NCBI RefSeq assembly: GCF_030818895.1 | Contig: NZ_JAUTBA010000001.1 | Coordinates: forward strand, 4,960,001-5,024,000 | Source of the DNA: Sphingobacterium zeae | GTDB taxonomy: Bacteria; Bacteroidota; Bacteroidia; Sphingobacteriales; Sphingobacteriaceae | Direction of reading: 5' to 3' | Length of the DNA stretch: 64,000 nt | Shown here: piece after piece, positions 8,484 to 17,134 of the stretch | Layout of the letters: each line of letters begins with the position of its first letter | Position numbering within the stretch: position 1 is the stretch's first letter | Made by a program: the position numbers and the translations under genes | Notes under the pieces: model-generated | Told to the model about the DNA's origin: nothing | Seen by the model: only the letters and a program-made list of their open reading frames with translations | The model's database searches: none

Positions 8484-9890
8484 ATGCAATACGACGTAAT
8501 TGTAATCGGAAGTGGTCCAGGTGGATATGTAGGAGCTATCCGTTGTGCCCAATTAGGATTAAAAACAGCTGTTATCGAAAAATATAGCACATTTGGTGGT
8601 ACTTGTCTTAACGTTGGATGTATTCCTTCTAAAGCGCTTTTAGATGCTTCGGAGCATTACCACAATGCTGCGCACAATTTTGATACATTCGGCATCAGTT
8701 TGAATGACCTGAAAGTAGATATGGAAAAGATGATTGCTCGTAAAGACGATGTCATTGCACAAAATACTGCCGGTATTACCTTCCTATTCAAAAAGAATAA
8801 AATTGACAGTTTTCAGGGTGTAGGTTCATTTGTGGACAAAAACACGATCAAAATAACAAAAGCAGATGGTTCTACAGAACAGATCACTGGTAAAAATGTA
8901 ATTATTGCGACCGGATCGAAACCAACTTCATTGCCTTTTTTGCCAGTTGACAAAAAAAGGATCATTACTTCTACAGAAGCACTTAATCTAAAAGAGATAC
9001 CGAAGCACCTTATTGTCATCGGTGGAGGTGTGATTGGTCTTGAATTGGGATCAGTTTATGCCCGTTTAGGTTCAAAAGTTTCTGTTGTTGAATTTGCAAA
9101 ATCCATTATCGGCACAATGGATGCTGGCTTAGGGAAAGAACTTCAGCGTGTTTTGAAAAAATCATTGGGAATGGAGTTCTATTTGGGGCATAAAGTGACA
9201 GGAGCTTCCGCTAATGGCGATGTCGTCAAAGTAACTGCAGAGGATCCGAAGGGACAAGAAATTACTTTAGAGGGCGACTATTGCATCGTAGCGGTTGGTC
9301 GTACCGCATATTCAGAAGGGTTAGGATTAGAAAATATTGGCATTACTGTAGAAGAAAGAGGTAAAAAAATACCTGTTAATGCACACCTTGAAACAGCCGT
9401 GCAAGGCGTCTTCGCTATCGGGGATGTAATCACTGGAGCGATGTTGGCCCATAAAGCTGAAGACGAAGGTGTATACGTCGCCGAATACATCGCAGGTCAA
9501 AAACCGCATATTGATTATAATTTGATTCCGGGCGTCGTTTATACGTGGCCAGAAGTTGCATCTGTCGGAAAAACCGAAGAACAACTTAAAGATGCTGGTA
9601 TTAAGTACAAAGCAGGATCATTCTCTTTCAAAGCCTCTGGCCGTGCAAAAGCGTCTGGCGATACTGATGGTTTTGTAAAAGTACTCGCAGATGCCACTAC
9701 TGACGAAGTATTAGGCATTCATATGATTGGTCCACGAGCCGCAGATATAATTGCTGAGGCTACGGTAGCCATGGAATACCGCGCATCTGCAGAAGATATC
9801 GCACGTATTTGCCATGCGCACCCAACCTATACAGAAGCACTCAAAGAAGCTGCGCTAGCAGCTACAGCAAATCGAGCAATACACGCTTAG
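8484..9890 (+). CDS. lpdA: Dihydrolipoyl dehydrogenase (E3), first paralogue
   Basis: A 468-residue FAD enzyme that reoxidises dihydrolipoamide with NAD+ in 2-oxo acid dehydrogenase complexes and the glycine cleavage system. The FAD motif GSGPGGYVGA is at residues 9-18, the redox-active disulfide is in GGTCLNVGCIPSKA near residue 40, the NAD motif GGGVIGLELG is near 180, and the C-terminal catalytic pair is in HAHPTYTE. It stands alone, without E1 or E2 genes. A second, divergent paralogue lies 1.2 kb downstream, so the two probably serve different complexes. This copy (FGGTCLNVGC) resembles the mitochondrial-type E3, the family usually paired with 2-oxoglutarate dehydrogenase (inference). 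Confidence 0.95.
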   Translation: MQYDVIVIGSGPGGYVGAIRCAQLGLKTAVIEKYSTFGGTCLNVGCIPSKALLDASEHYHNAAHNFDTFGISLNDLKVDMEKMIARKDDVIAQNTAGITFLFKKNKIDSFQGVGSFVDKNTIKITKADGSTEQITGKNVIIATGSKPTSLPFLPVDKKRIITSTEALNLKEIPKHLIVIGGGVIGLELGSVYARLGSKVSVVEFAKSIIGTMDAGLGKELQRVLKKSLGMEFYLGHKVTGASANGDVVKVTAEDPKGQEITLEGDYCIVAVGRTAYSEGLGLENIGITVEERGKKIPVNAHLETAVQGVFAIGDVITGAMLAHKAEDEGVYVAEYIAGQKPHIDYNLIPGVVYTWPEVASVGKTEEQLKDAGIKYKAGSFSFKASGRAKASGDTDGFVKVLADATTDEVLGIHMIGPRAADIIAEATVAMEYRASAEDIARICHAHPTYTEALKEAALAATANRAIHA

Positions 9891-9909
9891 GCGTCAATAT
9901 AAAATACTC

Positions 9910-9935
9910 AAGGGGAAAAGGAAACTTTTCCCCTT
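9910..9935 (+). terminator. Hairpin after the first lpdA
   Basis: Perfect 11-bp stem (9910-9920 with 9925-9935) closed by a GAAA tetraloop, 20 nt after the lpdA stop. The T tail is short, so termination may be partial. Confidence 0.65.
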
Positions 9936-9956
9936 TGCCTTAAATAGCTATACACA

Positions 9957-10361
9957 ATGAATTTTTACACAAGAAAATGGGTCAAACCCGAAGACCTAAA
10001 TCCTAACGGAACATTATTTGGAGGAACATTGCTGCGATGGATAGATGAAGAAGCGGTCATCTATGCTATCGTTCAACTTGGGAACCCAAAAGTAGTTACA
10101 AAATTTATTTCAGAAATAAACTTTGTAAGCTCAGCAAAACAAGGTGATATTCTAGAACTCGGCATTGAAGCTATCAATTTTGGAACAACATCCTTAACGA
10201 TGCGCTGTGAAGTCCGAAATAAAATATCTAAAAAGACAATTCTATCGATCGAAAAACTGGTATTTGTAAATTTAGATGAGGATGGCAATCCCGCAGCTCA
10301 TGGCAGGAATAGCATTACTTACGCTTACATGGGTATTGAGAAAACAGGAAGAGATGATTAA
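9957..10361 (+). CDS. Hotdog-fold acyl-CoA thioesterase
   Basis: A 134-residue single hotdog domain of the YciA/BFIT acyl-CoA thioesterase family, which hydrolyses acyl-CoA to free fatty acid and CoA. The family signature is clear at residues 16-32 (NPNGTLFGGTLLRWIDE), where the Asn/Gly-rich helix start and acidic residue form the catalytic site, followed by the central strand region around FISEINFV. Length is normal for the single-domain family. It lies 66 nt after lpdA behind a hairpin, so it may be partly co-transcribed. The preferred chain length cannot be read from the sequence. Confidence 0.85.
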   Translation: MNFYTRKWVKPEDLNPNGTLFGGTLLRWIDEEAVIYAIVQLGNPKVVTKFISEINFVSSAKQGDILELGIEAINFGTTSLTMRCEVRNKISKKTILSIEKLVFVNLDEDGNPAAHGRNSITYAYMGIEKTGRDD

Positions 10362-10508
10362 ACATCTCCCTGTTGCTCTTAAATCTGTATTTCTTTTCAA
10401 TAATTTTTAAAACTACTGTTCGACTTATAGATAGGCTTTTCTTCATTTCTATTTTCGATCGCACTCGCCAAGAAAATTCAGGCATCAATATACTGTATCA
10501 CAAAAAGG

Positions 10509-10808
10509 CTAAGACTTTTGTCTTTTTCCTTCAATTTCCTTTTTTAGATCCAATTCTACCCAAAAGCCAAAAATAGGAATCAAAGAAGCCAAGAAATATT
10601 TAATAGCCTTTAAAATAGGCCACTTGTATTCTACGGTAGACATAATTAGCATAACGACAAAAATAACAACAAAAAAGCCATGAATGGATCCTGCTATTTT
10701 GACTGCTTCGGGTATTCCTGCGAGATATTTCAGCGGCATAGCAATGAAAAACAAGCAAATTGTGGAAATAGCTTCCCACAGTGCAATCTGTCTAAATATT
10801 CTTAACAT
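10509..10808 (-). CDS. DUF3817 membrane protein
   Basis: A 99-residue protein with three predicted membrane helices (about 10-30, 40-60 and 75-90), matching the DUF3817 family: the N-terminal LRIFRQIALWEAIS and the central KIAGSIHGFFVV stretch are typical. It sits in the inner membrane and its function is unknown. It is a lone minus-strand gene, convergent with the thioesterase gene and divergent from the second lpdA. The intergenic space on either side contains no other recognisable gene. Confidence 0.85.
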   Translation of the reverse strand: MLRIFRQIALWEAISTICLFFIAMPLKYLAGIPEAVKIAGSIHGFFVVIFVVMLIMSTVEYKWPILKAIKYFLASLIPIFGFWVELDLKKEIEGKRQKS

Positions 10809-10977
10809 AATGATAAACTGTCTATTGTGAATTCCAAAAATAAGACTCTAAATAAAGATTAGCTATTATTTTTACCCCTTTGACTAAGATGTGACATATA
10901 CCTACAAACAGCGACAGTGTTTTATCAGATACGGCCAATTTTACAATAAATTGTTCAGTTTCATCAGAAAAAATGCG

Positions 10978-10985
10978 TACTTTTG
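10978..10985 (+). promoter_or_regulatory. -7 box of the second lpdA
   Basis: TACTTTTG matches TAnnTTTG. Transcription would start near 10990, giving a leader of about 60 nt before the ATG at 11054. This places the in-frame upstream codon at 11009 inside the leader. Confidence 0.5.
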
Positions 10986-11053
10986 AATGAATATAGGCTT
11001 CACATATTTTGGTATTTGAAGCTATAACACTCAACTACAGAATATTTATTTAT

Positions 11054-12442
11054 ATGAATTACGACATCATTGTAATCGGTAGTGGTCCAGGCGGGTATGT
11101 TGCTGCCATTAGAGCCGCTCAGTTAGGGTTCAAAACAGCGATTATTGAACGCGAATCATTAGGCGGAATCTGTCTAAACTGGGGCTGTATCCCTACAAAA
11201 GCATTATTGAAAAGTGCTCAGGTATTTGAATATTTAAACCATGCCGCTGATTACGGCATCAATGTTCAAGGTGGTGAGGCCGATTTTGAAGCTATCGTCA
11301 AAAGAAGTCGCGGAGTTGCTGAAGGAATGAGTAAAGGTATACAGTTTTTGATGAAAAAGAATAAAATCGACGTTATCAATGGTACTGCAAAAATTAAAAA
11401 AGGTGGTAAAATCGATGTTAAAGGAGCAGACGGTTCTACTAAAGAATATTCGGCAAAACATACTATCCTTGCGACTGGTGCACGTTCGCGTGAATTGCCT
11501 AATTTACCTCAAGATGGTAAAAAGATAATCGGTTACCGTCAGGCAATGACACTACCTAAACAACCAAAATCTATGGTTGTTGTAGGGTCTGGTGCTATCG
11601 GTGTCGAATTTGCTTATTTCTATAACGCTATTGGAACGAAAGTGACTATCGTCGAATTTATGGATAGAATAGTTCCTGTTGAAGATGAAGAAATTTCAAA
11701 ACAATTAGAGAAAAGTTTAAAGAAACAAGGCATCTCTGTTTTAACAAAGTCTGAAGTTCAATCTGTTGATACATCAGGTGAGTTGAGCAAAGTTTCAATC
11801 AAAACCGAAAAAGGTGTAGAAGTGATCGAAGCTGAGGTGGTATTATCGGCTGTTGGTATTGCCCCAAATATTGAAAATATAGGATTAGAAGAAGTTGGTG
11901 TAAAAACAGATCGTGGACGTGTTGTAGTAGATGATTACTACAAAACCAACATCGAAGGCGTATATGCTATCGGAGATATCGTTAAAGGTCAAGCCTTGGC
12001 TCACGTTGCATCAGCAGAAGGGATTACTTGTGTTGAAAAAATCAAAGGGCTACATGTTGAACCGATCGATTACAACAACATCCCCGGCTGTACGTATTGT
12101 TCACCAGAAATTGCATCTGTAGGTTATACCGAAAAAGCTGCCAAAGAAGCTGGTTATGAAATTAAAGTTGGTAAGTTCCCTTTCTCAGCTTCTGGAAAAG
12201 CTTCCGCTGCAGGTGCGAAAGATGGCTTTGTAAAAGTTATTTTTGACGCTAAATATGGTGAATTCCTAGGTGCACACCTCATTGGAGCTAATGTAACAGA
12301 AATGATTGCGGAAGTTGTTGTTGCCCGTAAATTGGAAACAACAGGTCACGAAATGATTAAAACGATCCATCCTCACCCAACAATGAGTGAAGCGATCATG
12401 GAAGCTTGTGCTGATGCTTACGGTGAGGTAATTCACTTATAA
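11054..12442 (+). CDS. lpdA: Dihydrolipoyl dehydrogenase (E3), second paralogue
   Basis: A 462-residue E3 enzyme. I start it at 11054 (MNYDIIVIGSGPGGY) because the FAD motif then lies at the usual distance from the N-terminus; the longer frame from 11009 adds 15 unlikely residues. The redox disulfide motif is GGICLNWGCIPTKA, with Trp and Thr where the first paralogue has Val and Ser. The NAD motif is GSGAIGVEFA, and the C-terminal motif is HPHPTMSE. The GGICLNWGC form is typical of the E3 associated with pyruvate or branched-chain dehydrogenase complexes (inference from family). No E1/E2 genes are adjacent, and the gene ends at a strong terminator. Confidence 0.95.
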   Translation: MNYDIIVIGSGPGGYVAAIRAAQLGFKTAIIERESLGGICLNWGCIPTKALLKSAQVFEYLNHAADYGINVQGGEADFEAIVKRSRGVAEGMSKGIQFLMKKNKIDVINGTAKIKKGGKIDVKGADGSTKEYSAKHTILATGARSRELPNLPQDGKKIIGYRQAMTLPKQPKSMVVVGSGAIGVEFAYFYNAIGTKVTIVEFMDRIVPVEDEEISKQLEKSLKKQGISVLTKSEVQSVDTSGELSKVSIKTEKGVEVIEAEVVLSAVGIAPNIENIGLEEVGVKTDRGRVVVDDYYKTNIEGVYAIGDIVKGQALAHVASAEGITCVEKIKGLHVEPIDYNNIPGCTYCSPEIASVGYTEKAAKEAGYEIKVGKFPFSASGKASAAGAKDGFVKVIFDAKYGEFLGAHLIGANVTEMIAEVVVARKLETTGHEMIKTIHPHPTMSEAIMEACADAYGEVIHL

Positions 12443-12457
12443 TATTTGCAACAACTT

Positions 12458-12509
12458 CATAAAACTAAAAAGGGGAAGATCAGTAGATTTTCCCCTTTTT
12501 AGTTTTATG
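12458..12509. terminator. Bidirectional terminator between lpdA and the LacI gene
   Basis: A 20-bp perfect stem (12458-12477 with 12490-12509) with A-run and T-run flanks sits between two convergent genes, so it should stop transcription from both sides. Confidence 0.9.
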
Positions 12510-12528
12510 AATTAACAAATAAATGTGA

Positions 12529-13533
12529 TTACATAACTAGCCTCGACTTAAAGACGATCTGTTGGTTTGGGGCTTCGGGATTATCTATCCGATCGAATAG
12601 GATTTCTGCTGCTTTGCGCGCTTGCATTCCCGGAAATTGTTCAATACGCCCCATTGGTGGATTTTCCATATATTGCCATAACGGATAATTTGCATAGCTG
12701 ATGAAAAAGATATCCTGGTTCAATACAAGACCTTTCTGCCGCGCCGCTTTCATCAAGTCAAGTGTTACAAAATCGTTAAAAGATATTATCGCTGAAGGTC
12801 GCTCAGGCATCGCAAATATACTCTCCATAGCGCTTTCATTTCCTTCCGTACTCAAATCCGTTTCGATGATATTCTTATCAACAATATCCATACCGTTTCT
12901 CTTCATAGCAGATAGATAGGCCACTTTTCTGTCTTCACTCGCGGGCAATGTTTTCGGTCCATTTACAAGGGCAATAATTTTGTGACCACAAGCTACGAAT
13001 GCATCGACAGCCTCGTTCATACCAGTAGAAAGGTCACTTTGTACTTTATTGATATGAGGCAAACTAGGTACACAGTCAAAGAAGACAACCGGAATGTCCG
13101 AAGCACCCAATTTTTCGATAAACTCCAAATTAGTCGTCTTTTTACCAATAGACATTAAAATTCCATCGACACGATGGTTTTTAAATGTTTTTAAGATCTG
13201 CTCTTCACGATCAGGATCATCCAATGATTGTCCCATTAGAACAGTGTATCGGTGCTCAGATGCAACATTTTCAATTTCACTGATAGCAAAAGAAAAAAAA
13301 GGTTCAGACAAACTCGGCAAGATGACAGCGATAGTAAATGTTTTGCGCTGTTTGAAGAATATGGCTGTTTGATTGGGTTCGTAATTCAATTCTTCGGCCA
13401 TCTTTTTTACCCGCATTGTTGTTACCAATCCAATACTCGGATGATCATTCAATGCTCTAGAAACTGTTGAAGGACTGATTTTCAGCTTCTTGGCAATTTC
13501 TTTTATCGTGGCAGGCTTGTTCACTTTATTCAT
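12529..13533 (-). CDS. LacI/GalR-family transcriptional regulator
   Basis: A 334-residue regulator. The N-terminal LacI helix-turn-helix is at residues 7-30 (ATIKEIAKKLKISPSTVSRA), with the hinge helix about 50-60 and a periplasmic-binding-protein-like effector domain from about 62. Such proteins bind palindromic operators and release them on binding a sugar or related ligand. No sugar-use genes lie next to it: upstream is a HAD-like gene and downstream the convergent lpdA. The regulated genes and ligand are therefore unknown. Its own upstream region (13534-13660) contains an inverted repeat noted separately. Confidence 0.9.
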   Translation of the reverse strand: MNKVNKPATIKEIAKKLKISPSTVSRALNDHPSIGLVTTMRVKKMAEELNYEPNQTAIFFKQRKTFTIAVILPSLSEPFFSFAISEIENVASEHRYTVLMGQSLDDPDREEQILKTFKNHRVDGILMSIGKKTTNLEFIEKLGASDIPVVFFDCVPSLPHINKVQSDLSTGMNEAVDAFVACGHKIIALVNGPKTLPASEDRKVAYLSAMKRNGMDIVDKNIIETDLSTEGNESAMESIFAMPERPSAIISFNDFVTLDLMKAARQKGLVLNQDIFFISYANYPLWQYMENPPMGRIEQFPGMQARKAAEILFDRIDNPEAPNQQIVFKSRLVM

Positions 13534-13630
13534 AAATCCAAGGGCTTTATATAAAAATAGGGCTTTTTAATCCCTAATCATAATTTTTTTCAACAATATT
13601 GACTACGATTATACTGACAATATCGTCTTG

Positions 13631-13669
13631 GTAGACTAAACAAATATACTTACTGTAAACTTAGTCTAC
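13631..13669. repeat. Inverted repeat upstream of the LacI gene
   Basis: GTAGACTAA at 13631-13639 is repeated in inverse orientation at 13661-13669, separated by 21 bp. The right arm coincides with the last three codons of the HAD-like gene. It could be a regulator operator or a weak hairpin terminator. Confidence 0.35.
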
Positions 13670-14191
13670 AAATTGAATTGCGCTTGGTTCAACAGTAAAC
13701 TCATCCGCAAGGAAGTCCAAAGGCACGATCCCCCTAAAAATAAGTTCATCCAAAAAGTAAACTTTTACCTCATTCTCATATTCGCCCCAGTCCACAAATT
13801 TCACTTTATTGAGCTGTTCGAGCGGATTTCCTTTTGTTAAGATACAGATATGCTTACCCTCAGCTTTTAACGCTCTAAAAAGTATATTAATGTGATCAAA
13901 CAACTGTAATCGCACTGGCAAAATAGCATTCACATGAAGCCGCTCAAAATTCTCCTTATATTTTTGGTCCAGTCCGAAGGCTTGTTGTGCACATTCAAAC
14001 AATAAATCTTCTCCTTGGCGCTCGAGATGATCTTTCATAAATTGAATCAAATCTGCTTGAGCTGGAACCGTCTCAGTAAATTCAATAAAACTAGCGAAAA
14101 GGTAATAGACTTGGAGTAGGTAATCTTTTTTAGAGAAAATAACATCATCTAATTCAAAAACATAAACCTTTTTTTCTTCTGGAAACATCAT
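13661..14191 (-). CDS. HAD-superfamily-like protein with altered nucleophile
   Basis: A 176-residue protein with a HAD-like layout: motif I near residue 11 reads VFELDDVIF, a helical cap of about 90 residues follows, motif II is ICILTKGN near 117, and an acidic segment lies near 145-165. In active HAD phosphatases motif I begins with the nucleophilic Asp (DxD); here that position is Glu, while the second Asp is kept. This suggests loss or change of phosphatase activity. It lies 77 nt downstream of the pre-ATP-grasp-like gene and is probably in the same operon. Function unknown. Confidence 0.7.
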   Translation of the reverse strand: MMFPEEKKVYVFELDDVIFSKKDYLLQVYYLFASFIEFTETVPAQADLIQFMKDHLERQGEDLLFECAQQAFGLDQKYKENFERLHVNAILPVRLQLFDHINILFRALKAEGKHICILTKGNPLEQLNKVKFVDWGEYENEVKVYFLDELIFRGIVPLDFLADEFTVEPSAIQFVD

Positions 14192-14268
14192 CTATTAAAA
14201 CTTAAAATTATGGATAGCGCCTACACCGATTAAACAAAACAATAGCATCGGCAACGGAAAATAAGATG

Positions 14269-14748
14269 CTACTTGGATACACATATTAGTGCTAATTCCT
14301 CTCCAGAATCAGAGGCGGCAAACAAGCCGTCTAATGATCTCTCGAAAGTTGTTGAGTCCAATAAATCTTTACCTTTGGAAAGAATTCTATAAGGCAGGTC
14401 TGCTGGAGGGTTTTCCATAACAGGTATTGTTTCGAGCATATCCTTATCCGGAACAAGAACTGAGATCTGATATTCCTCAAATAAAACTTTGGCGGTGGAC
14501 AATGGTTCCAGCTCAAAACCACCCAAAGGCAACACATAATCAACCTCTTGGTCTAAACTTAATTTAAGTATCTCATGAGCAAAAGTAGGAAGGAGACCTT
14601 TTGGAACTTTAGCATATTTCCCTGAGGCTAAAAGCAATTCGGGAATATCTTCTGAACTTGCATATAATATTTCGAAATCAGCCCCAAGTCTTTTAGCGAT
14701 ACGCATCGCCAAAGGTCTGGTCCCGAAAGTTATGAGTATTTTCTTCAT
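14269..14748 (-). CDS. Conserved protein resembling a lone pre-ATP-grasp domain
   Basis: A 159-residue protein I cannot assign firmly. Residues 1-110 have the pattern of the N-terminal domain of ATP-grasp ligases of the carbamoyl-phosphate-synthase type: a Rossmann start KKILITFGTRPLAMRIAKRL, then YAKVP, a DYVLPLGGFELEPL segment and SVLVPDKDMLETI. The ATP-binding grasp domain that should follow is absent; instead about 45 further residues end the protein. It is not obviously truncated, since spacing to the next gene is normal. It may be a regulatory or binding remnant. Its neighbours are a LolD-type ATPase upstream and the HAD-like gene downstream. Confidence 0.6.
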   Translation of the reverse strand: MKKILITFGTRPLAMRIAKRLGADFEILYASSEDIPELLLASGKYAKVPKGLLPTFAHEILKLSLDQEVDYVLPLGGFELEPLSTAKVLFEEYQISVLVPDKDMLETIPVMENPPADLPYRILSKGKDLLDSTTFERSLDGLFAASDSGEELALICVSK

Positions 14749-14811
14749 TAAAATATAGTTATAATCCCCAATGCTTCAGGGTATTTTAATATTTAAGCGT
14801 ATTTAGATCTG

Positions 14812-15465
14812 TTACACGACTAACCCATCACGCATATGAATCGTTCGATCCGAAATGCGAGCAAGTTCTTCATTGTGCGTAACGATAATAAATGTTTGCT
14901 GAAATTTATCTCTAAGATCAAAAAACAATTGATGTAAAGCGGCTGCATTTTCAGAGTCTAGATTACCTGAAGGTTCATCTGCCAAAATGATAGAAGGATC
15001 ATTGATCAGCGCACGAGCCACAGAGACACGTTGCTGTTCACCACCAGACATTTCAGCAGGCTTATGGTCAATACGATGAGAAACCCCTAATAACGCCAAC
15101 AATTTCTTCGCCTTTTCTTCCGCCTCGAGTCTTCCCTTTCCATGAATAAAAGCAGGAATACATACATTTTCTAAAGCAGTGAATTCAGGCAGCAGATGAT
15201 GAAATTGAAATACAAAACCGATATGTTCGTTTCGAAAAGCACTTAATTTTTTAGCACTCAGTTTTTGGACATCGACACCATTGATCAAAACCGACCCCTG
15301 TTCGGGTCTATCTAAAGTACCGATGATGTGCAGCAACGTACTTTTTCCAGCCCCCGATGCACCTACAATACTAACGATTTCGCCCTTTTCGACAGCGATA
15401 TCAACACCTTTCAAAATCGGTAATGACCCATAAGCTTTGTGAATTCCTTTGGCATGTAACATCAT
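14812..15465 (-). CDS. LolD-type ABC transporter ATP-binding protein
   Basis: A 217-residue ATPase of the LolD/MacB/FtsE group. Walker A is GASGAGKST near residue 38, the Q-loop lies in [12 protein letters not shown], the signature is [15 protein letters not shown], Walker B is [12 protein letters not shown], and the switch His is in IIVTHNEE. I choose the start at 15465 or 15462 ([13 protein letters not shown]) because the -7 promoter box lies just before it; the upstream in-frame ATG at 15495 would precede the promoter. LolD normally works with LolC/E permeases to release lipoproteins to LolA, but no permease gene is adjacent, so the partner is elsewhere. Confidence 0.85.
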   Translation of the reverse strand: MMLHAKGIHKAYGSLPILKGVDIAVEKGEIVSIVGASGAGKSTLLHIIGTLDRPEQGSVLINGVDVQKLSAKKLSAFRNEHIGFVFQFHHLLPEFTALENVCIPAFIHGKGRLEAEEKAKKLLALLGVSHRIDHKPAEMSGGEQQRVSVARALINDPSIILADEPSGNLDSENAAALHQLFFDLRDKFQQTFIIVTHNEELARISDRTIHMRDGLVV

Positions 15466-15469
15466 AGGA

Positions 15470-15477
15470 CAAAGATA
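15470..15477 (-). promoter_or_regulatory. -7 box directly before the LolD-type gene
   Basis: TATCTTTG on the minus strand ends 4 nt before the ATG at 15465, so the transcript probably starts at or within a few bases of the start codon. Confidence 0.55.
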
Positions 15478-15623
15478 AATAAATTTACGATACAACGAGT
15501 TTGAATAAATAAGCTGTTATTTCTCAATTCCAGCCATTTTATTTTGTCTAAATGTCAAAAAATAGATAAAAGAGCAACTTATCCCTTGTCTTATCCCCCA
15601 AAAAATTATATTTTTACGCCAAA

Positions 15624-15631
15624 TATTTTTG
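15624..15631 (+). promoter_or_regulatory. -7 box directly before sucC
   Basis: TATTTTTG ends 3 nt before the ATG at 15635. This supports 15635 rather than 15629 as the sucC start and implies a leaderless or nearly leaderless message. Confidence 0.5.
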
Positions 15632-15634
15632 CAA

Positions 15635-16828
15635 ATGAACATTCACGAATATCAAGGAAAGCAAATACTAAAGAGCTTTGGTGTGCGCGTACAGGAAGGT
15701 ATCGTAGCAGATACTCCAGAGCAAGCTGTGGAAGCGGCCAAAAAAATGAAAGAAGACTACAACTCTGATTGGGTTGTTGTCAAAGCTCAAATTCACGCTG
15801 GTGGCCGTGGTAAAGGTGGTGGTGTCAAGTTAGCTAAGAACTTAGATGAAGTCAAACAAAGAGCAACTGACATCATTGGTATGCAATTAGTAACGCCTCA
15901 AACTGGACCTGAAGGTAAAAAAGTAAACAAAGTTTTGGTAGCTCAAGACGTTTACTATCCAGGTGAGAGCGAAACAAAAGAATTCTACATGTCCGTATTA
16001 TTGGACCGTGCTAAAGGACGTAACATTGTTATGTACTCTACAGAAGGTGGTATGGATATCGAAGAAGTAGCAGAAAAAACACCGCACTTGATTTTCAAAG
16101 AAGAAATCGATCCAAAAGTAGGCTTACAAGGATTCCAAGCACGCAAAATTGCTTTCAATCTTGGTCTTTCTGGTGCTGCCCACAAAGAAATGGTAAAATT
16201 TGTTGCTGCCCTTTACAAAGCATACGATTCTACAGATTCTTCCATGTTTGAGATCAATCCTGTATTGAAAACTTCTGACGATAAGATCTTAGCAGTTGAT
16301 GCTAAAGTAAATCTTGATGAGAACGCTTTATACCGTCACGCAGATTACGCAGCTATGCGCGACGTAACTGAGGAGGATCCAACAGAAGTGGAAGCTGGTG
16401 AGTCAAACCTAAACTACGTTAAATTAGATGGTAACGTAGGTTGTATGGTAAATGGTGCTGGCCTGGCAATGGCTACCATGGATATCATTAAAATAGCTGG
16501 CGGTGAACCTGCCAACTTCTTAGATGTAGGTGGTACGGCAAATGCTGAAACTGTGAAAGCTGGTTTCAATATCATCTTAAAAGACCCTAATGTAAAAGCG
16601 ATCTTAATTAATATCTTCGGTGGTATTGTTCGTTGTGACCGCGTAGCTCAAGGTGTAATTGATGCGTATAGCGAAATTGGCAACATTCCAGTTCCTATTA
16701 TTGTTCGCCTTCAAGGTACTAATGCTGAAGAAGCGAAAAAATTAATTGATGAATCCGGTTTACAAGTCTATTCGGCAATCTTATTGAAAGAAGCTGCTGA
16801 ATTAGTAACGAAAGTATTGAAAGGATAA
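15635..16828 (+). CDS. sucC: Succinate-CoA ligase, beta subunit
   Basis: A 397-residue ATP-grasp subunit that, with SucD, converts succinyl-CoA plus ADP and phosphate to succinate plus ATP in the TCA cycle. The N-terminus [17 protein letters not shown] is diagnostic. The ATP-grasp region includes [18 protein letters not shown], and the C-terminal CoA-ligase half has [25 protein letters not shown] and [11 protein letters not shown]. Length is close to E. coli SucC (388). SucD is not in the window: the gene is followed by its own terminator, so in this organism the two subunits are transcribed apart, as is common in Bacteroidota. Confidence 0.97.
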   Translation: MNIHEYQGKQILKSFGVRVQEGIVADTPEQAVEAAKKMKEDYNSDWVVVKAQIHAGGRGKGGGVKLAKNLDEVKQRATDIIGMQLVTPQTGPEGKKVNKVLVAQDVYYPGESETKEFYMSVLLDRAKGRNIVMYSTEGGMDIEEVAEKTPHLIFKEEIDPKVGLQGFQARKIAFNLGLSGAAHKEMVKFVAALYKAYDSTDSSMFEINPVLKTSDDKILAVDAKVNLDENALYRHADYAAMRDVTEEDPTEVEAGESNLNYVKLDGNVGCMVNGAGLAMATMDIIKIAGGEPANFLDVGGTANAETVKAGFNIILKDPNVKAILINIFGGIVRCDRVAQGVIDAYSEIGNIPVPIIVRLQGTNAEEAKKLIDESGLQVYSAILLKEAAELVTKVLKG

Positions 16829-16842
16829 TTCCTTGAATCATC

Positions 16843-16886
16843 ATAACAAAAAGCGCGAATTACAAATAATTCGCGCTTTTTGTTAT
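16843..16886 (+). terminator. Terminator after sucC
   Basis: Perfect 20-bp stem (16843-16862 with 16867-16886) with a 4-nt loop, 14 nt after the stop codon. The space from 16887 to 17134 holds the asnS promoter and leader only. Confidence 0.85.
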
Positions 16887-17075
16887 TACACCTCATCTTA
16901 TGAAGCCCCTCTTATCAAAGTTATGTCTCCTATAGAAATAGGACATATTTCACTCCCTAATCTTGCAATTTCCACCTGTCTTGATTTCTATAAAATATTT
17001 GCCCCATGACCTATAATGCCCCGTCGTGAATTGAATTAAATCAACATTTATAGCCAATAAACCAACAGAATAGCG

Positions 17076-17083
17076 TATTTTTG
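17076..17083 (+). promoter_or_regulatory. -7 box of asnS
   Basis: TATTTTTG matches TAnnTTTG and lies 51 nt before the asnS ATG at 17135. The leader is therefore about 45 nt; the upstream in-frame codon at 17081 overlaps the box and is not a start. Confidence 0.5.
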
Positions 17084-17134
17084 TATTGCTTTTTTAACAA
17101 AGCATCTTTTACAAGTCAATCTCCAAAAATTAAG

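Noticed and set aside
10373-10576. 67-codon plus-strand frame after the thioesterase gene
   Set aside because: It overlaps the DUF3817 gene on the other strand, has no conserved pattern and no promoter box.
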